In this document: positions 1 to 12,840 of the stretch, piece after piece | Layout: the number at the start of each line of letters is the position of its first letter | How positions within the stretch are numbered: position 1 is the first letter of the stretch | Origin: Astrothelium macrocarpum | Lineage: Eukaryota > Ascomycota > Dothideomycetes > Trypetheliales > Trypetheliaceae | DNA length: 64,000 nt | NCBI GenBank assembly: GCA_021030915.1 | Contig: JAGEMR010000132.1 | Span: forward strand, 1-64,000 | Direction of reading: 5' to 3' | The notes under the pieces: model-generated | What the model was told of the DNA's origin: nothing | The model's database searches: none | Seen by the model: only the letters and a program-made list of their open reading frames with translations | Translations under genes and position numbers: made by a program

Positions 1-1190
1 ATATTATTCAATAATATATAATTTTATATATTTATTAAAATATTTTATTTATTTTAAATCAATTTCATTTATTATTTAATTATTATTATTTAAAGAAATA
101 ATCCAATCTAATAGAATTATACGATTTTTATATTAATTGATAAAATGATTTTTATCTATAATTATCAAAAATGGCAGAATTATTCAATTTTATGAATTAA
201 TCTTTTGAATTATTATAATTCATTTTTGATTATCAGATTGAATTATTTTAAATTTCTTATATCGATTTATGTATATGATTATTATAATAAAAAAAATAAT
301 ATCCATTATAAAATCTATTTCGTTAAAATTGAATATATCGGATATATTCATATCATATTTGGCTATTATATTAAATATAAAAAAAAATCAGTCTTAAATT
401 AATATTGGATTTTTATATAAAATTTTTTGAAAATCGTATTTATATATAAATCGCGTTTTGAATTCTGAATATTATCTGATAAAATTAAAAATCCAATTAT
501 ATTTAATATATATCATATCATATTAAATTAATAATTAATTCATTATATTTTGAATATGAAAAATTCTAAATGGATATTTTTAAAAATCCAATTTAAATAT
601 AAAATTCTTGATATATAATTCTTTTATATCACAAAATTTTTGTAAATTGGTTATTATATTATATTATGAATAATATTCATTAAATCATTAATATAAAATA
701 ATTTCGGTAATTTTATAAATTTTTGTAATAATTTTGATTTTTAGATTTTGATTTTGTTTTAAAATTTAAATAATAAAATTTAAATTTCTTTTATTTGAAA
801 TTATAGATATAATTTGTTATGAAGATATTTCGAATTAAAATGAGAAGATCGAATTGATGGGGTAAACGCGCCGCTCGCTTGTGCGCGCCGCTCGTTTGGG
901 CACCACGTTAATTGATAATAAATTTAATTCTTTTTATTATTATAATCATTTTAATATTTTTTCATTCGTTAATTCAATTGTGTAATGATCGATTATTTTA
1001 TAACGAAAATATTTAAAAAAATAATAAAAAATAAAATATAAAATATTATAAATATTCTAAATAAAATAATTAATAAAATATCAAATTTTTACACACAGAA
1101 ATTTCATATTTTTCGAATTAAATAATAAAAATTAGAAATACGGATTTATTTTGATAAATTCTCATCATCATATAAATTTGGTGGGGATTT
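1..1190. repeat. AT-rich tract (RIP-like isochore)
   Basis: The sequence is almost entirely A and T with very few G or C, in sharp contrast to everything after about 1.2 kb. Short open frames here encode only Ile/Lys/Asn/Tyr/Phe-rich peptides, which is what random AT sequence gives. The exception is a GC-rich islet at about 861-908 in which the decamer GCGCCGCTCG occurs twice (868-877 and 885-894). In ascomycetes such tracts usually are transposons degraded by repeat-induced point mutation, or centromeric/subtelomeric DNA; which one applies cannot be told from this fragment. No coding remnant was recognised. Confidence 0.7.
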
Positions 1191-2352
1191 GTGTGTGTGG
1201 AACATTTTCGGCGAAATTATGAGCCGTTTTGAGCCACTATCCGTTATGGCCGACCGAGGCACATAGACTTATTAGAGAAGGGTCGATCCAGTTACTTCGG
1301 CGAGAACGTCTTCCAATAATTCGTCATCTGGAAGCGACATCCAAAACTGATCAATCTCGCTGGCGAGAATCTCGTACTTACTGAAGGCAATATCCACTAA
1401 CTCAATCAGGTAGCACGTCGCTAAGATTGCTTAGTTGCTGAATCGAGGCAAAAAGTGCTGCAATTTGTGCATGGTTTTGGTATAACCATAAACATTTGAA
1501 AGATGATAACTTGTATGATATCTGTTCAGTCTCCTAGGCTCTATCGTAACATTTGTATATATTTTTAAGATTCAGAGCTACGAAAAGAATCCATGCCCAA
1601 TAGGGAGTTGGAATTGCCTTTTGTTAAGCTCGACTTGTTGTGTGATTGTAGTAGAAATCATTAACGGTTAAAGATTGTCAGAAAGCGTTTGCAAAGCCTG
1701 TGTTGAGGATAAAAATACAAAAATCGTTGACACACAATCATAGTTTCTCGATCTACTGCATGATTTAACCGTCATGCACGATAAACTGGTCAGGAACCCG
1801 CCAGTATATTATCTACCTTTGCAATGGTACGGAAGGCGTATGTGATAAGGAACGACACGAGATGTGGTATTTGAAGGACGCTATAGAAGTGGTCTAGAAG
1901 TATTTTGGAGGACCTCTCATATGGTTAGGGAAATAGAGCTACAAACTTGTACAGTAAGAGCGCGGATGATGTGTTATTGGCTCACTGCCATGCCGATACT
2001 GATATATTTGCCATTATCTTGCCAAATTCAGCTGGTCTCGTAAAATCGAAAGCAACATCGATGCTGGGTATTTCTGCCAAGCGATCCGTGCAAGAGCAAC
2101 TGCACAGCTGAGGAACTGAGCAATCGAGCAAGAAAATTGCCAGGGCTTACGCCCCAGACGTGCAATCCATTGCGGACTGCTCCAGCTTCGAAACATCAAA
2201 GCTGCCGCATCTTTCACAGAGCGGATCATCGTCTCATCTGCAAGTCCACTCCATCCCCACTCATGTCAGCACAGCAAACAACGCCAGCCACTCACTCGTT
2301 CACTCACTTACTCACTCCCTCCCTCCACAACACTCCCCCTTCCAACCCCCCA
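1191..2352. other. Intergenic, nothing recognised
   Basis: Base composition returns to normal genomic values at about 1190. No convincing reading frame, repeat or RNA gene was seen between here and the 3' end of the TMA23-like gene. The right-hand part is presumably the 3' untranslated region of that minus-strand gene. Confidence 0.5.
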
Positions 2353-4196
2353 TCAAGGCAACTCCTCCTTCACCTTCACCTTCTCCCTCTTCTTCTCCAC
2401 CCGCCTCGCGGCATACGCCTCAAGACTAACCCCCTTCTCCCGCGCCCTCGCCTCATACGCCCTGCGCTTCTCCTCCGACAACACCCCCAGCTTCCGCGCA
2501 CCCTGCTCAAGGCCGGTCGGCGGGCGAAACTCCGGCAGCGGGCGCTGGCCGCCCAGCTTCCTAAACGCGACCGAGTTCGCGCCCGTCATCGCGGGGTCAT
2601 ACGGCACACCCGCATCGGCGGCGCGCTTGCGATCCTCCTTCTCCTTCTGCCAGTTGGTCTTGTTGCGGCGGGACTCGCTGGCCTTGCGCGTGCGCTCGGC
2701 CTTGAGCTTCTTGCGCTCGACCTGGCGCACCTCCTTTTGCCGCTGGCGGACCTCCTTGCGGGCCGCGCGCTTGCGCTCGATGTCCGCCCATGCGTCTTGC
2801 AGGCTGATGGCGCCGCCTTTGCTGGCGACGACGCGGTCGAGGCGGGCGCGCAGCCGCTCGGCGATGCGGCGTTTGCGGTTGGAGAGGTCCGCGTCGTCGA
2901 TGTTGAGGCCGTGGATGACGTCTTCTTTGAGCTGGTGCTCGTTGCGCTTCTTCTCCTTGGCGAGCATGCGGTGGCGGAGCTTCTTGGCCTCTTTCTTCTC
3001 GACGCGGGCTTGTCTCTTGTCGGCTTTGATTTCGGTTTTGGTCTGGACTTTGAGGTCTTGTGGCTCGAGGTTGGCATATTTCTCGGGGTCTTCCTTTTGC
3101 AATTTCTCGAGAAGCTCCTTTTGCTTGCGCTCTCTGTGGAAGCGCTTCAGCTCGGCATCTTTCTGTTGATTTCGGATCTTGCGCTCGCGACGTTTTTCTT
3201 TCTTAAATTGGCGCATTTGTGCTTGTCTGACTTCTTTGGGTGTCTGCACACGCGCAGGCTTTTTCTGCGGTTTTGGATCATAGAGGTAACCATTGGGACC
3301 GAATTCACCAGGCTCGATGCCATCTACGCCGGTGCTTTGCGATTGTCCTGCCGCCTGTGCATGTGGTAATGGCCCGTTGGGTATAGATGCAGCGCCTTCG
3401 AATGTGGCAATGGTGGCAGCGGGGACAGCAAGGGCACCATTGTTACCAGAGACAGCTCGCTTTCTCTTTTTCTTGGGCATGTTCTCCTTATTCTGAAGGT
3501 CTTTATCGGCCTTGCGCTTTTTGTTTCCTTTGGCCATTTCTAGAGATTTTGTACCGGATCTCGATTTTAAATTTGAATCACGCTCTGAACCCGCCGTATC
3601 TGACTCCAAGTCTGAGCTGATTGTTGAACCTGACTCTAAAGTCGCTTCTGGCTCCGGCTCTGATCCGATATCAGAGTCTGAGGCTTCCGTTGGCGAAATC
3701 GAGCAACGAATGCGACTGGGCTTTGCTGGTATAGAGCGATTGGGTATTGAGGTTGTTGCAGCAGAATCGATTTCAACTGACGAAGGTGGTGTTGACGATG
3801 TAGATCCTAAATGTGACAGAGAATTCGAGTCTTCGCTGACCGTACCGCCAAGTGTCTGCCCCTGTACGAAATAGCCGTAGAGAGCACCTCGTTTGAAACC
3901 GGTTTGCTGGACTTGACAAAGCACGGACTGAGCACCAATGAGTACGTCCGATGCAAAGAATCGAGAGTATTAGTTGTTCTAGAGGTACTTACCTTCTGGC
4001 CAGTGCCAATCGATTTCAAGCCTTGATCAAATGCTCTCAACCACCACTGATCACTAAAGTCGTGCTTCGCACCCAGTCCTACCTTATCCTGTTTCGCGCC
4101 TACGAGAATTGGTCTCTTGAGACCTTTACCTTGTACGTCAAGCGAGTGCCCAGATCCACGCCAGCCTAAGCCTCGCAGATGGGCATGTGCGTCCAT
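2353..4196 (-). CDS. TMA23: TMA23-like G-patch nucleolar protein
   Basis: Two exons, 4196..3993 and 3927..2353, give 592 residues. The 65-bp intron has GTAAGT and CAG borders. Exon 1 begins MDAHAHLRGLGWRGSGHSLD, which matches the conserved Gly-rich opening of yeast Tma23, a nucleolar protein linked to ribosome biogenesis. Exon 2 continues with the conserved segment around QVQQTGFKRGALYGYFVQG. The remaining roughly 400 residues are Ser/Glu-rich and then very Lys/Arg-rich, including long predicted coiled-coil-like KEKKR stretches. The protein is therefore much longer than the yeast protein, which is usual in filamentous fungi. An in-frame ATG 26 codons upstream exists, but the conserved family start favours 4196. 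Long open frames on the opposite strand are shadows of its GC-rich Lys/Arg region. Confidence 0.85.
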
Positions 4197-4855
4197 AAAA
4201 TGGCGAGCGGGAAGCTGTGGAGGAGGATCGGAAATTTCGATGTGAGCTTGGATTATTACTGGATTTTCTGCCAATATTCACCGCCTGTCGATAATGCTAC
4301 ACTTTCTGCCACAGCGCTAAGAAGATGGAGCACAGGGCTTGATTATTTTACCTCTCTATCGTCACAGCTGCACTGGTCATAATAGCTCTACAATCCATTC
4401 ACAAGATACCACTTCTACACAAACCACCTTCATTTCTTGCCTATCCTACATGAAATGTGAGACCTCTTCCTTGCCATGCCGCCGTGTCATCATGATGAGA
4501 ACTGTAGAGATTATGCTACATCAAGGCCTCGGTAGATGATTCCGCGCCCTTTTTTTTTAATCTTTTCTTTCCATCACAGCGCCAGGACCTGGTCTCGCTC
4601 CATTTGTAGAAAATGTTCAATGCACACCACCTATCCCCCACAACTTCCACGCTATGGTCATTGATTGTAATGGATTATATCTAGCCTGGCAAAGGCGGCA
4701 GAAGAGGAAATTGAAAAGAAAAGAGATATGTTAGGCATAGAGAAATGAAGACACACTAGAGCTATGCATGCACCTCGGAATATCAAAGGCACTGGCCCCG
4801 TCTGTGATTATCCCGATTTATGTAATTGTGTGCATGTCTCAAAGGTTGCGATAGG
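4197..4855. other. Intergenic between TMA23-like start and NOT1 end
   Basis: This stretch must contain the TMA23-like promoter (its gene runs leftward) and the NOT1 3' untranslated region. An 8-base or longer T run lies at about 4550. No gene or repeat was recognised. Confidence 0.5.
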
Positions 4856-7800
4856 TCAAACAATCGGTCTGGGACTTCCATTGATGTGTTGCACTAGTGT
4901 GGTGAACGTCCTTTCCACCTCTGGGGCACTCTTGATAAAATCAAGGGCCCAGATATTGTATTCGCCGTTCTTGAGTATCTCGAGCAAGGTAATGATCAAG
5001 CCCCAAGGATGCGGCCGATGCACAAGCAGACGCTCCAGCAGAACTTTGGTGATCTGTTGCTGCACCTCTGCAACAGCCGCTAGATTGCTTCCAAGGATGC
5101 TGTCACTATTGTTGTCTGGCGTCATGAAGAGGTGCAGAAGTGCGTGGCTGAAATAGTGCGTGTGGCTGTTGGGATAACGGAGCTGATTGACAATAGCCGA
5201 GATGAGGTAGTAACGCCCCTCGGCGCTCAAATCGCGTGCGAGCCCTTCCAGTAGCTTGGCGTGAGGAGAGGATGCGGTGAACACGGTCGAGGTCTTGGAT
5301 GTAGCCTGGGAAATGGCATTGAGACCCAGGTAAAGGACGAGAGCATGCAACAATGTTGTATCAACATTGATAGGAGCATGTGCAAGCCCGGTTTCGACAC
5401 GAGAAGGAGTATTGATGACCTGCACAAGGTGCGAGATTGATTCGTCTGTGACTTGGCCAGCGTTATTGAAGATTTCGTCCAGAATCTCCTTAACATGAGC
5501 ACTGTCCAAGACGCCTTCAATATCGCCGCGAATGATGGGCGATCGTCGAGTTTCTTCGAACCGGTCCACTTTGAGACCAATAGTAAAGGGATCAGGGAGT
5601 TCGGGAAAGGATGATGGGAAGGCGCTGATGACGAGGTTGCGTAGTTGCGTGCAGTGCGTCGGAATTACATTGCAGAGGCGGAAATGATTCTCTTCGAGGA
5701 ATTCGGGAAAGTCGTGATGCATGACCAGAAGGCTTCTGAGCACACCACGATAGAAATCTTTGGCCAGTTGAGTCGGCTCCAGAGGCTTCACCAGCTCTCC
5801 AGCATATGTCAATAGCATCTCGAAAAGCTTCAAGTACGTCTCCCAACCCTGTTCCCTTTTTGTCAGCTACAATATGCAACGTGTTTGTTTACTGTGATTG
5901 CTTACCGCGTGGTCACTCATTTTCAACAAGGCTGGTAGGAACACGCGGTGTGATATTAGCGTTTGCCATGCAAATGCAAATCCAGGACAGAAACGTGGCT
6001 GCAGGGCCATGAAGGCGTGCGCCATAGTAAGCATGCATTCATTGCGGGCCGTGTTTAGACCAGCGAGATCCTTGTTAAGTTCGAGGAGCAAGGTGGAGAA
6101 CAATCGGAAAACGACCCTCTGACTTGAACGGCCTTCGGCACGGTCAAAGCTGTCGTAGATCAACATGATGACTGTGCCAATGATGGGATCTAGATGCTGT
6201 GCTCTGCCGGAAGGACCTGTTCCATCGACCTGCGCTTGATATTGAACCAAGCGAGCAATGAAGCTGGCTAGAGCATCAGCACGAATAAAAGCCGTGTCAA
6301 GGTCGCCATTGGGTATGGAGGCTTCGTGCTCGTAGGACATTAGTGCGGCATCCATGCACACTCGGAAGAAAAGTGCAGAGTCGTCGTTGGACGTCAACAT
6401 TTGCCTGTCTGCTACCTGACGGATGAAAGCAGTAATGGACTTCTCAGACGTACTCGGCATCTGGAGGCGTGTCCATTCTTCAAAGACATACTCGATTTGC
6501 TCTGACGTGGTAGCCGACTTGGGGGTTTCTGGACCTTCGGGAGCCGTAGATAGAAGACGTGACACAATGAGTCGGATATCCTCTCGATTAGGATCCCTGT
6601 TAAGCTCTTGAGTGACAGCTTCGAGAGACTGAGCAAAATCTGCTCTGAGGGCGGGTGGCTGATCTTGTAGCAATAACTCATCGAGCAAGTCCCTTAGAAA
6701 GTCGATTGCAATCGGTCTCTTGGTCTGAATGGCGCGAGCTATGGTTGAATCAACCTGGTGAATCTCAAGTAAGCGTACTTTGAGAAGATTTGCTGTAACA
6801 ACAGCATTGAAGACTCGATCTTCGTCCACAGTCGCCAACCAAATTATGACATGTCTCGCCGTCGTTACAGACTTGGTACAGAGATGGCCGAGCACTTCTG
6901 CAAAGACTTCCACCTCTAGACGCTTCAAGCCCTCGGTGTAGAGTGACTGGGTGATATCGCTTGCTGCCTGCCAGATCAAGGGATCACGTTGAGGCTGTGG
7001 AAGAGCGTCGTTGCCAAAGAATTTTACGATTTCACCATAAATCTGTCGTATCGGCGCAGAAGGTCCAAAGTCTGAAATGTGCTCTTCAGGTGCCTCTCGC
7101 ACAGCGTGTTGGAGTTCGGATAAGAGATCCTTGGAGCGGTCTGCCAAACTCTGTGGTTCCATATAACCATTCATCTGAGGCTGTCCGTGATGACCGTGGA
7201 CCGGAGGAACAGGTTGAAGACGTTGTGACTGAGGTTGGCGAGCAACAGCGGGCGCTTCAGATGGCGTCGCTAGGTTTGGCATAGCGGGAAATTGTTCTTG
7301 CAGAACGTCAGGCACCTGCCGCCCACTATCCTGCGAAGCATTCATTGCGTGATTAGGTATGCCCCGTGTTTGTCTACCAAAATCCTTGTAAACATTCAAT
7401 TGATCCTGGTTGAGGCCACTGGCTCCAGGTCTGAGTTTGTATGGTTCGTTGATCAGGGTTGACCATTGGTTGAGATTGGCATGATCGACAAATGGTTGGT
7501 TTGGCCTTTGCGCTCGATGTTGGATCCGAAGTTGTATACCCTCCTCAATCTGCTTCGCAATCTCTTGATGAGAATGAGCTTCGGCGGCCTGCTCCACTAG
7601 ATTGCAAATGAGATCAATATTGTCATTGGTAAACATTAGAATGACACCCTCCGGAAGACCATCCGCTGTAATTGATCGACCCAATACTCGAATGTTGTTT
7701 GAAATGGCCATTCGTAAAGGTTCTTTACAGGTAACCAGTGCCAAGCTTCCAGCCAGAGATTTCACAACGGCATTTGAAGAATCACGATACTTATTTTCAT

Positions 7801-10800
7801 CGCCCTCAATGGCGAAATCTTTTCCAACCAGTTGTGATGTTGAGATGGAAGCAATAGTCACTGAACGCTCTACCACCGGAGAAATAATCTCTAGCATGGC
7901 TTGCTTTACCGCCTCTACAAGAAGCGTTTGGAGCTGAGCAGTATTCTCCCCGTGATTGGAGGTCGGCGGAAAGGACAATATTGATGGAAGATCGGCGAGG
8001 GCAGCGCGGATGAGACTGCCATTCAATCGCTCGCCTGCCCTTGCTCCGTCTATTGTTGGGAATGACATGTCAGCGAAGCCCTCTACGAGACCATCGGCAA
8101 GCTGGTTGTTCATTGTCGCATCCTCAGCAGTTTGTCTTGATGCAAGAACGTTGGACGGCTCAATGTTGTTGTGGTCTAATCCGAGCTCTTTGCACAACAC
8201 TTCGATCTCGAATTTGAGATTGAGTTTCAAGTCGGCACTATGATAGAGTTCAACCAAGAGGCGGACGATTTCCATAAGCCAAGGGTTTGGAGGCTTGAAG
8301 ACAAGCGACTTCATCGCTTGCGTCAAGACTTTGCAGGTAAAAGGAATAACAACAATAAGTCGTTGAGTGTCGTGACCTTCGATTAGGAGCTGCTTGAACG
8401 AAATGTTGCGATATCGGATTGGTCTATCGCGAGCAATTGTCAGAGAGCCGAGCCAGGAGCCAAGGTGGTGAAGATGTCGTCGTTCGGTCGAAGATTCTAC
8501 CGTAGCTTGTGCATTGAGCATGCGCACCACGCTCACATACGTCTCTCGCAGAACCTCTGCCCAGAGAATTTTATCATTGAATTGTTGCAGAAGTTCCAAG
8601 TACAGCTGCTGAAAATTGGGCTGTAACTTGGCTCGCTCCTCCACGAGATAGTTTGCAAACCACTGGTGATGCTTTTCTTCCAATGCATCTTTGATATCCT
8701 TTAACTTCACCTCCAAATTGCGTTCAGATACATTGTTAAGAACAAACAAAACCTTGTCCTGGACTTCTTCGTCGGGTTCTTCATACAAGTCTGTCCGAAG
8801 TGGAGGGTCAGCTTGAACACAGCTAAAAGGCGGTACATTGGGCTCAGCAGCCAGGAAATCGTCCACACGACCGTTTGCCAGAGTCTCCGTTTCGTGAGTG
8901 GTGCCATTTGTTTCACCTTCACTCCCTCTCAACTTGCTTCCCAGCACAACTTCATTAGCCTTTTCAGCAATCTGCGTTCCTTGGAGACTTGGTATTTGAA
9001 GAAGTCGCTCGCAGAAGCTCGGCCATTCTCGAAATCGAGATGAGAAGTCCATTAGTGCCTGCAATCCAAACTTGTACATTAGGTCCTCGGGTTGTGACAC
9101 GGCTACTGCGTCCAAGACCATTCCCAATGCAGCTTGAAGGGCAATGCGAGATAAAAGATCGAACTGGATGATGCCGCCAAACAAGACTGCTGTTTTGGCA
9201 AGTGCGTCTTGGGGATATTCGCCAAAGCAGTTGTATTCATCGAAGAGCCCGTGAATCATACACGCGAACAAATCTTGCTCCTCTGGCTCTCGGGAAAGTT
9301 TGTATTTTTGCAGCAGTGCGATGATATCTCTGACTTCGCTCTCTTCATTGTACATTTTCTTGTAATGCTCCTGCATTTTGACATCGATCTCGTCCGGAAT
9401 GGCATTAGAATCCTTGGAACTGGCATCTAGTACCTCGTTAAAAACCTCGCCTTCACCATAGTTAACCAGCCTTGGGTATGCTTGAATACAAGAGCGGTGT
9501 AAAGCGACTGTTTCTTCATCGGATATGTGTTCTTGTAGCAAAAGCACCATGTCGTGAACAGTCTTGAGTGTAAGTGGAACAAAGAGTGGTGGCGTGCGGT
9601 CCCGCTGGGTCTGCATTTCATTCTCGGCGCGAGAGACTAAGAATCGGCATAAAACTTGAGGAAAAACTTTTGGCGACTGTGTCATGTTCTCGCGAACCCA
9701 AGGTTCCGCATCAGAAGTACCACGACCATGCCCAAGAAGGGCCAAATCAAGACTCAGATCGTTATTCAGAGACAAGTATGGATCGAACCAGTTATGCTCT
9801 TCAACGTGCGCCATGATCACGAGAAGGTTCAGAGGATTGATTTGATAGAAGTTGATGAGTTGAGTTGCAAGCCAGACTTTGTTTTGCTTGTGAATTTCGT
9901 GAAGAACAAAGCTGTGCTGTGGGAGTTCTCTCGTGAGATACGGGCCAAACAATTTTCCGATAGCTAGTTCTTGAAGTTCACCCCAAGGTTTAGGCGCAGC
10001 AGCGGTTGCGACGAGAAAGATGTCGGTACTACGGTTGATTATGGTATCGGGAATCCCCAGGCTATGAGCATGGCTGTAAGCCTCGGACGAGCTAAAGACG
10101 ATGTTAAAAAGTGCCGTCGATGCCTCTAGTGAGACCATTGGATGGGTGATGGCCCTTTCAGCAAATGCCTTGACTTCGTCGGAAGCATCTTGAAACATGT
10201 TGAGATCAAATGATCTTCGCAGCCGAGGAATACGGGTTAGGTCGATTTCTTCGTGGGTGCACTTGAGAAATGCTGTCACAAATGATAGTTGAGCTTCGGG
10301 GAAGCGCCACTTTCCTCCCCAGAGTAATTGAATATCGAAATTCTCGTACTCTTGAGCTAGCGGAAGTAAAGCGCGGTACAGAACTAAGAATTGTTCTTTT
10401 GTGACCCTAACGAGCTCCCGATCGAAAGAATGCACTACGTCCTGCCAGTCGAGCCGTTGACCTGCACGGTGTTCACGAAGTGCTGCGATGAATGTAGCTG
10501 GCTTGTAATTTTGACCTTGTTCAGAAAGCACCATATAAAGCAATACGTTGGCAACTTGCTGGTAATCGATATCCCGCGTCTCGGCTGACTCGAGCATTCC
10601 TTTGCAGGCGTCGAGACTAGAAGTAGCACGTGGTCCGGTGCGCTGGACAAGGTAGACCAGCGGGTTGTGGGCGGCGTGCAGCTCCATCAATAGCAGAGCG
10701 CTACATATCTCTGGCGGTGGAGATACGTTGAGCCTTTGATATCTTATTCTTATAGCCATTGATAGAGCTTGTTTGTTCTCGTCGTTCCAATTCCGTGGAG

Positions 10801-12225
10801 GTGCATGGAGAAAGCGCTCCACAAGTGAAGCCACAAAGATGGGTGACAGATCATCGATGATGTGAGGATTGGAAGGTGGAGAAGGACTGGTGATTGTTAC
10901 CAGGAATGCTTGAAAATTGTTGGCGATAATTGCGTCAGCTAGTGTTCAAAGTCAGTCAAGGCCTAAGCTATTTGACATTGATACTTGCCTTTGCTTCTAA
11001 GATCAGGTTTCGAGGCGCTCTTGCAAGCAAGCGCTAGTGTCGTTTTGGCCATGGGATCCAGCTTAAAGTGCTCCATGAATGTCGAGAGATCAAAGTCCTT
11101 GAAAAGCTCTGGGTCGCTGGCGTCTAGGGATTCCGCAATCTTATCGGCCTGCTCAGGATCTTGTGTCACTTTCTGCATCTCCCCACCGAGAATAGAATAA
11201 GTAGCTGGGTTTTGTGCATCGCGAGCAGGGCCCGGAAAGATCTGAGCCGAGTTGTTTTGTACTAAGCGACGAAAATACTTTGGAAAAACTTCCATACTGC
11301 AGCCGTCGATAAGCTAGCAGAATAGTCAGCAAGCCCAGCTGGATGTTAGGTCTGATGAATTGAATCCTACCCTTTTGAGCTGTTCTGCTTGAGATCCACC
11401 ACCTTCTTTTATTGTGCTCAGCAATAGGAATACCTGGGCGATAATTATACGTGACAAACTCCCCTGGCTGGTTCCTTGTGCGCTGGCGGGGTTTGATGTG
11501 CTGCTTGGTGAGGCGATGGTCGAGTGTGGGATTGAGAGTGATGGAGAGCTTCCGATGTCCCTTGAGGCCCCTCCGCCGCCGCTGGATGCACCACCTCCAC
11601 CTACTTGCGCTGCGGGAGGCAAAGCCGCGGCGGAGGAAGCCGATGAGGGGTTATTGGATGATGAAGCTATCGTTCTCGATCGAGCGGACTGCAGCAGCTG
11701 GCTCGAAGGAAGCTGCTGCGATCCGGAAAGGACAGGAGACCAAGGAGAGGATGAGGAAATGGACGAAGTGCGACTTTGCGGATGTCGAAGATTTATTGCT
11801 GAAGTCGATGGCGCGGCAGGGGAGAGGGGCTGCTGCAGATTAGGTTCAGGTGCAGCTCCAGCTGGACGAGTAGAAGGGAGATTAGAAGAGGCAAAGGCGG
11901 TGGAAATGGGAGTAAGGCCTCGGCGGGCGGAGTGCTGTGAAGCAGAGCCCCAGGCGAACTGCTGTGATCTGGAGCTTCGTGCGCCAGCAGTGCTGTGTGG
12001 TGAGGAAGCGGGTGGGTCTGGTTGGCCAGAAGAGGGGAGGGTCATTTGCCCATGTGGAGGAGAAGGTTGTAGATAGACAAAAGAAGTTGGAGTATGTGGG
12101 GAAGGAGGAGAGTACTGCAGTGAATGGGCGCGAGGTTCGAGGTGTTGCGGGCGAACTGGCGACGATGGAACTGCCAAGGCGGTGTCACGAAAAATCACCC
12201 TGAGCAAGCACACGACGCACCCCAT
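4856..12225 (-). CDS. NOT1: CCR4-NOT complex scaffold subunit Not1
   Basis: Four exons, 12225..11371, 11313..10989, 10938..5906 and 5848..4856, give about 2401 residues. Not1 is the large scaffold of the CCR4-NOT deadenylase, which shortens mRNA poly(A) tails and represses translation. Visible parts, in order: a Ser/Pro/Gly-rich N-terminus (about 1-255), HEAT-type repeats, a tristetraprolin-binding-like region (about 920-1060), the MIF4G-like CAF1-binding domain (about 1095-1330), a DUF3819 region (about 1390-1540) and the Not1 C-terminal superfamily homology domain that binds Not2/Not3/Not5 (about 1720-2390). Introns 1 and 3 are GT-AG; intron 2 (10988..10939, 50 bp) begins GCAAGT and is a GC-AG intron. 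Each junction restores the family sequence, for example MSDHA joining GWETYLK. The start at 12225 is the first in-frame ATG; a short upstream exon cannot be excluded because a CAG lies just inside it. Confidence 0.93.
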
Positions 12226-12840
12226 TAATCAGACAATGCCTTGGGTAACTTGCGTTTGTTTGTTCTATAGTGTGCTAACCACACTATAGGAAAAAACCAA
12301 ATTCCCAACAACTTTAATTCAAGCTTCTGTTGCTCCATTGAATCCAACATATTCGTCCCGCGGCATGTTGTTTGCTGAATAGATAGTCTGGTGCTTACGT
12401 CTAAGGACACGATGTTCAAGCAATCGGCAGCGAGCAAGCCTGATAAGAAAATAGAGCAGACTACCAAAAATAATAGCATCGGGGATTTTGCAAATTCTCG
12501 AGATACGAACTACCTATAAGTCTGTTGTTTGCGCGTCCAGGATGGCCTATCATGCAAAGGTGATCCTGCCCGAGATGGTGGCGTTCAGAGATGGAGGTGT
12601 GGAGGTGTGGCTTGGTTGAGGCTTGTCGCTGTCGTTCCCCCAGCGACCCTAGCGACGCCAACCCAAACACCTAGAACTCAACTCCGAGCTTGACGCGGAC
12701 AAAGTACCCGGTCTACCAAACCCTGCACCCTTGAACTCTCGTGTTCTTGAACAACGCTCAGTCAAGTCATCTTACGAAGCTGTCATTTTGGAAATCGTTT
12801 GTTTGAAAAAGCAGCACTACCGTCGCGACAGTCAGGCGTC
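12226..12840. promoter_or_regulatory. Divergent intergenic region NOT1 / F-BAR gene
   Basis: The 615 bp between two oppositely oriented start codons must supply both promoters. No clear TATA box was seen. Small frames here show no family resemblance. Confidence 0.5.

Noticed and set aside
205..402. 65-codon frame in the AT-rich tract
   Set aside because: Composition is what random AT sequence yields; no resemblance to mitochondrial proteins, so a mitochondrial insertion was also rejected.
2137..3369. 410-codon plus-strand frame
   Set aside because: It is antisense to the GC-rich Lys/Arg part of the TMA23-like gene and has Leu/Arg/Ala-rich low-complexity content; the minus strand carries the family signature.
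11414..12076. 220-codon plus-strand frame
   Set aside because: Antisense to the Ser/Pro/Gly-rich N-terminus of NOT1, which has the conserved SLSRIIIAQVFLLLSTIKE segment on the other strand.
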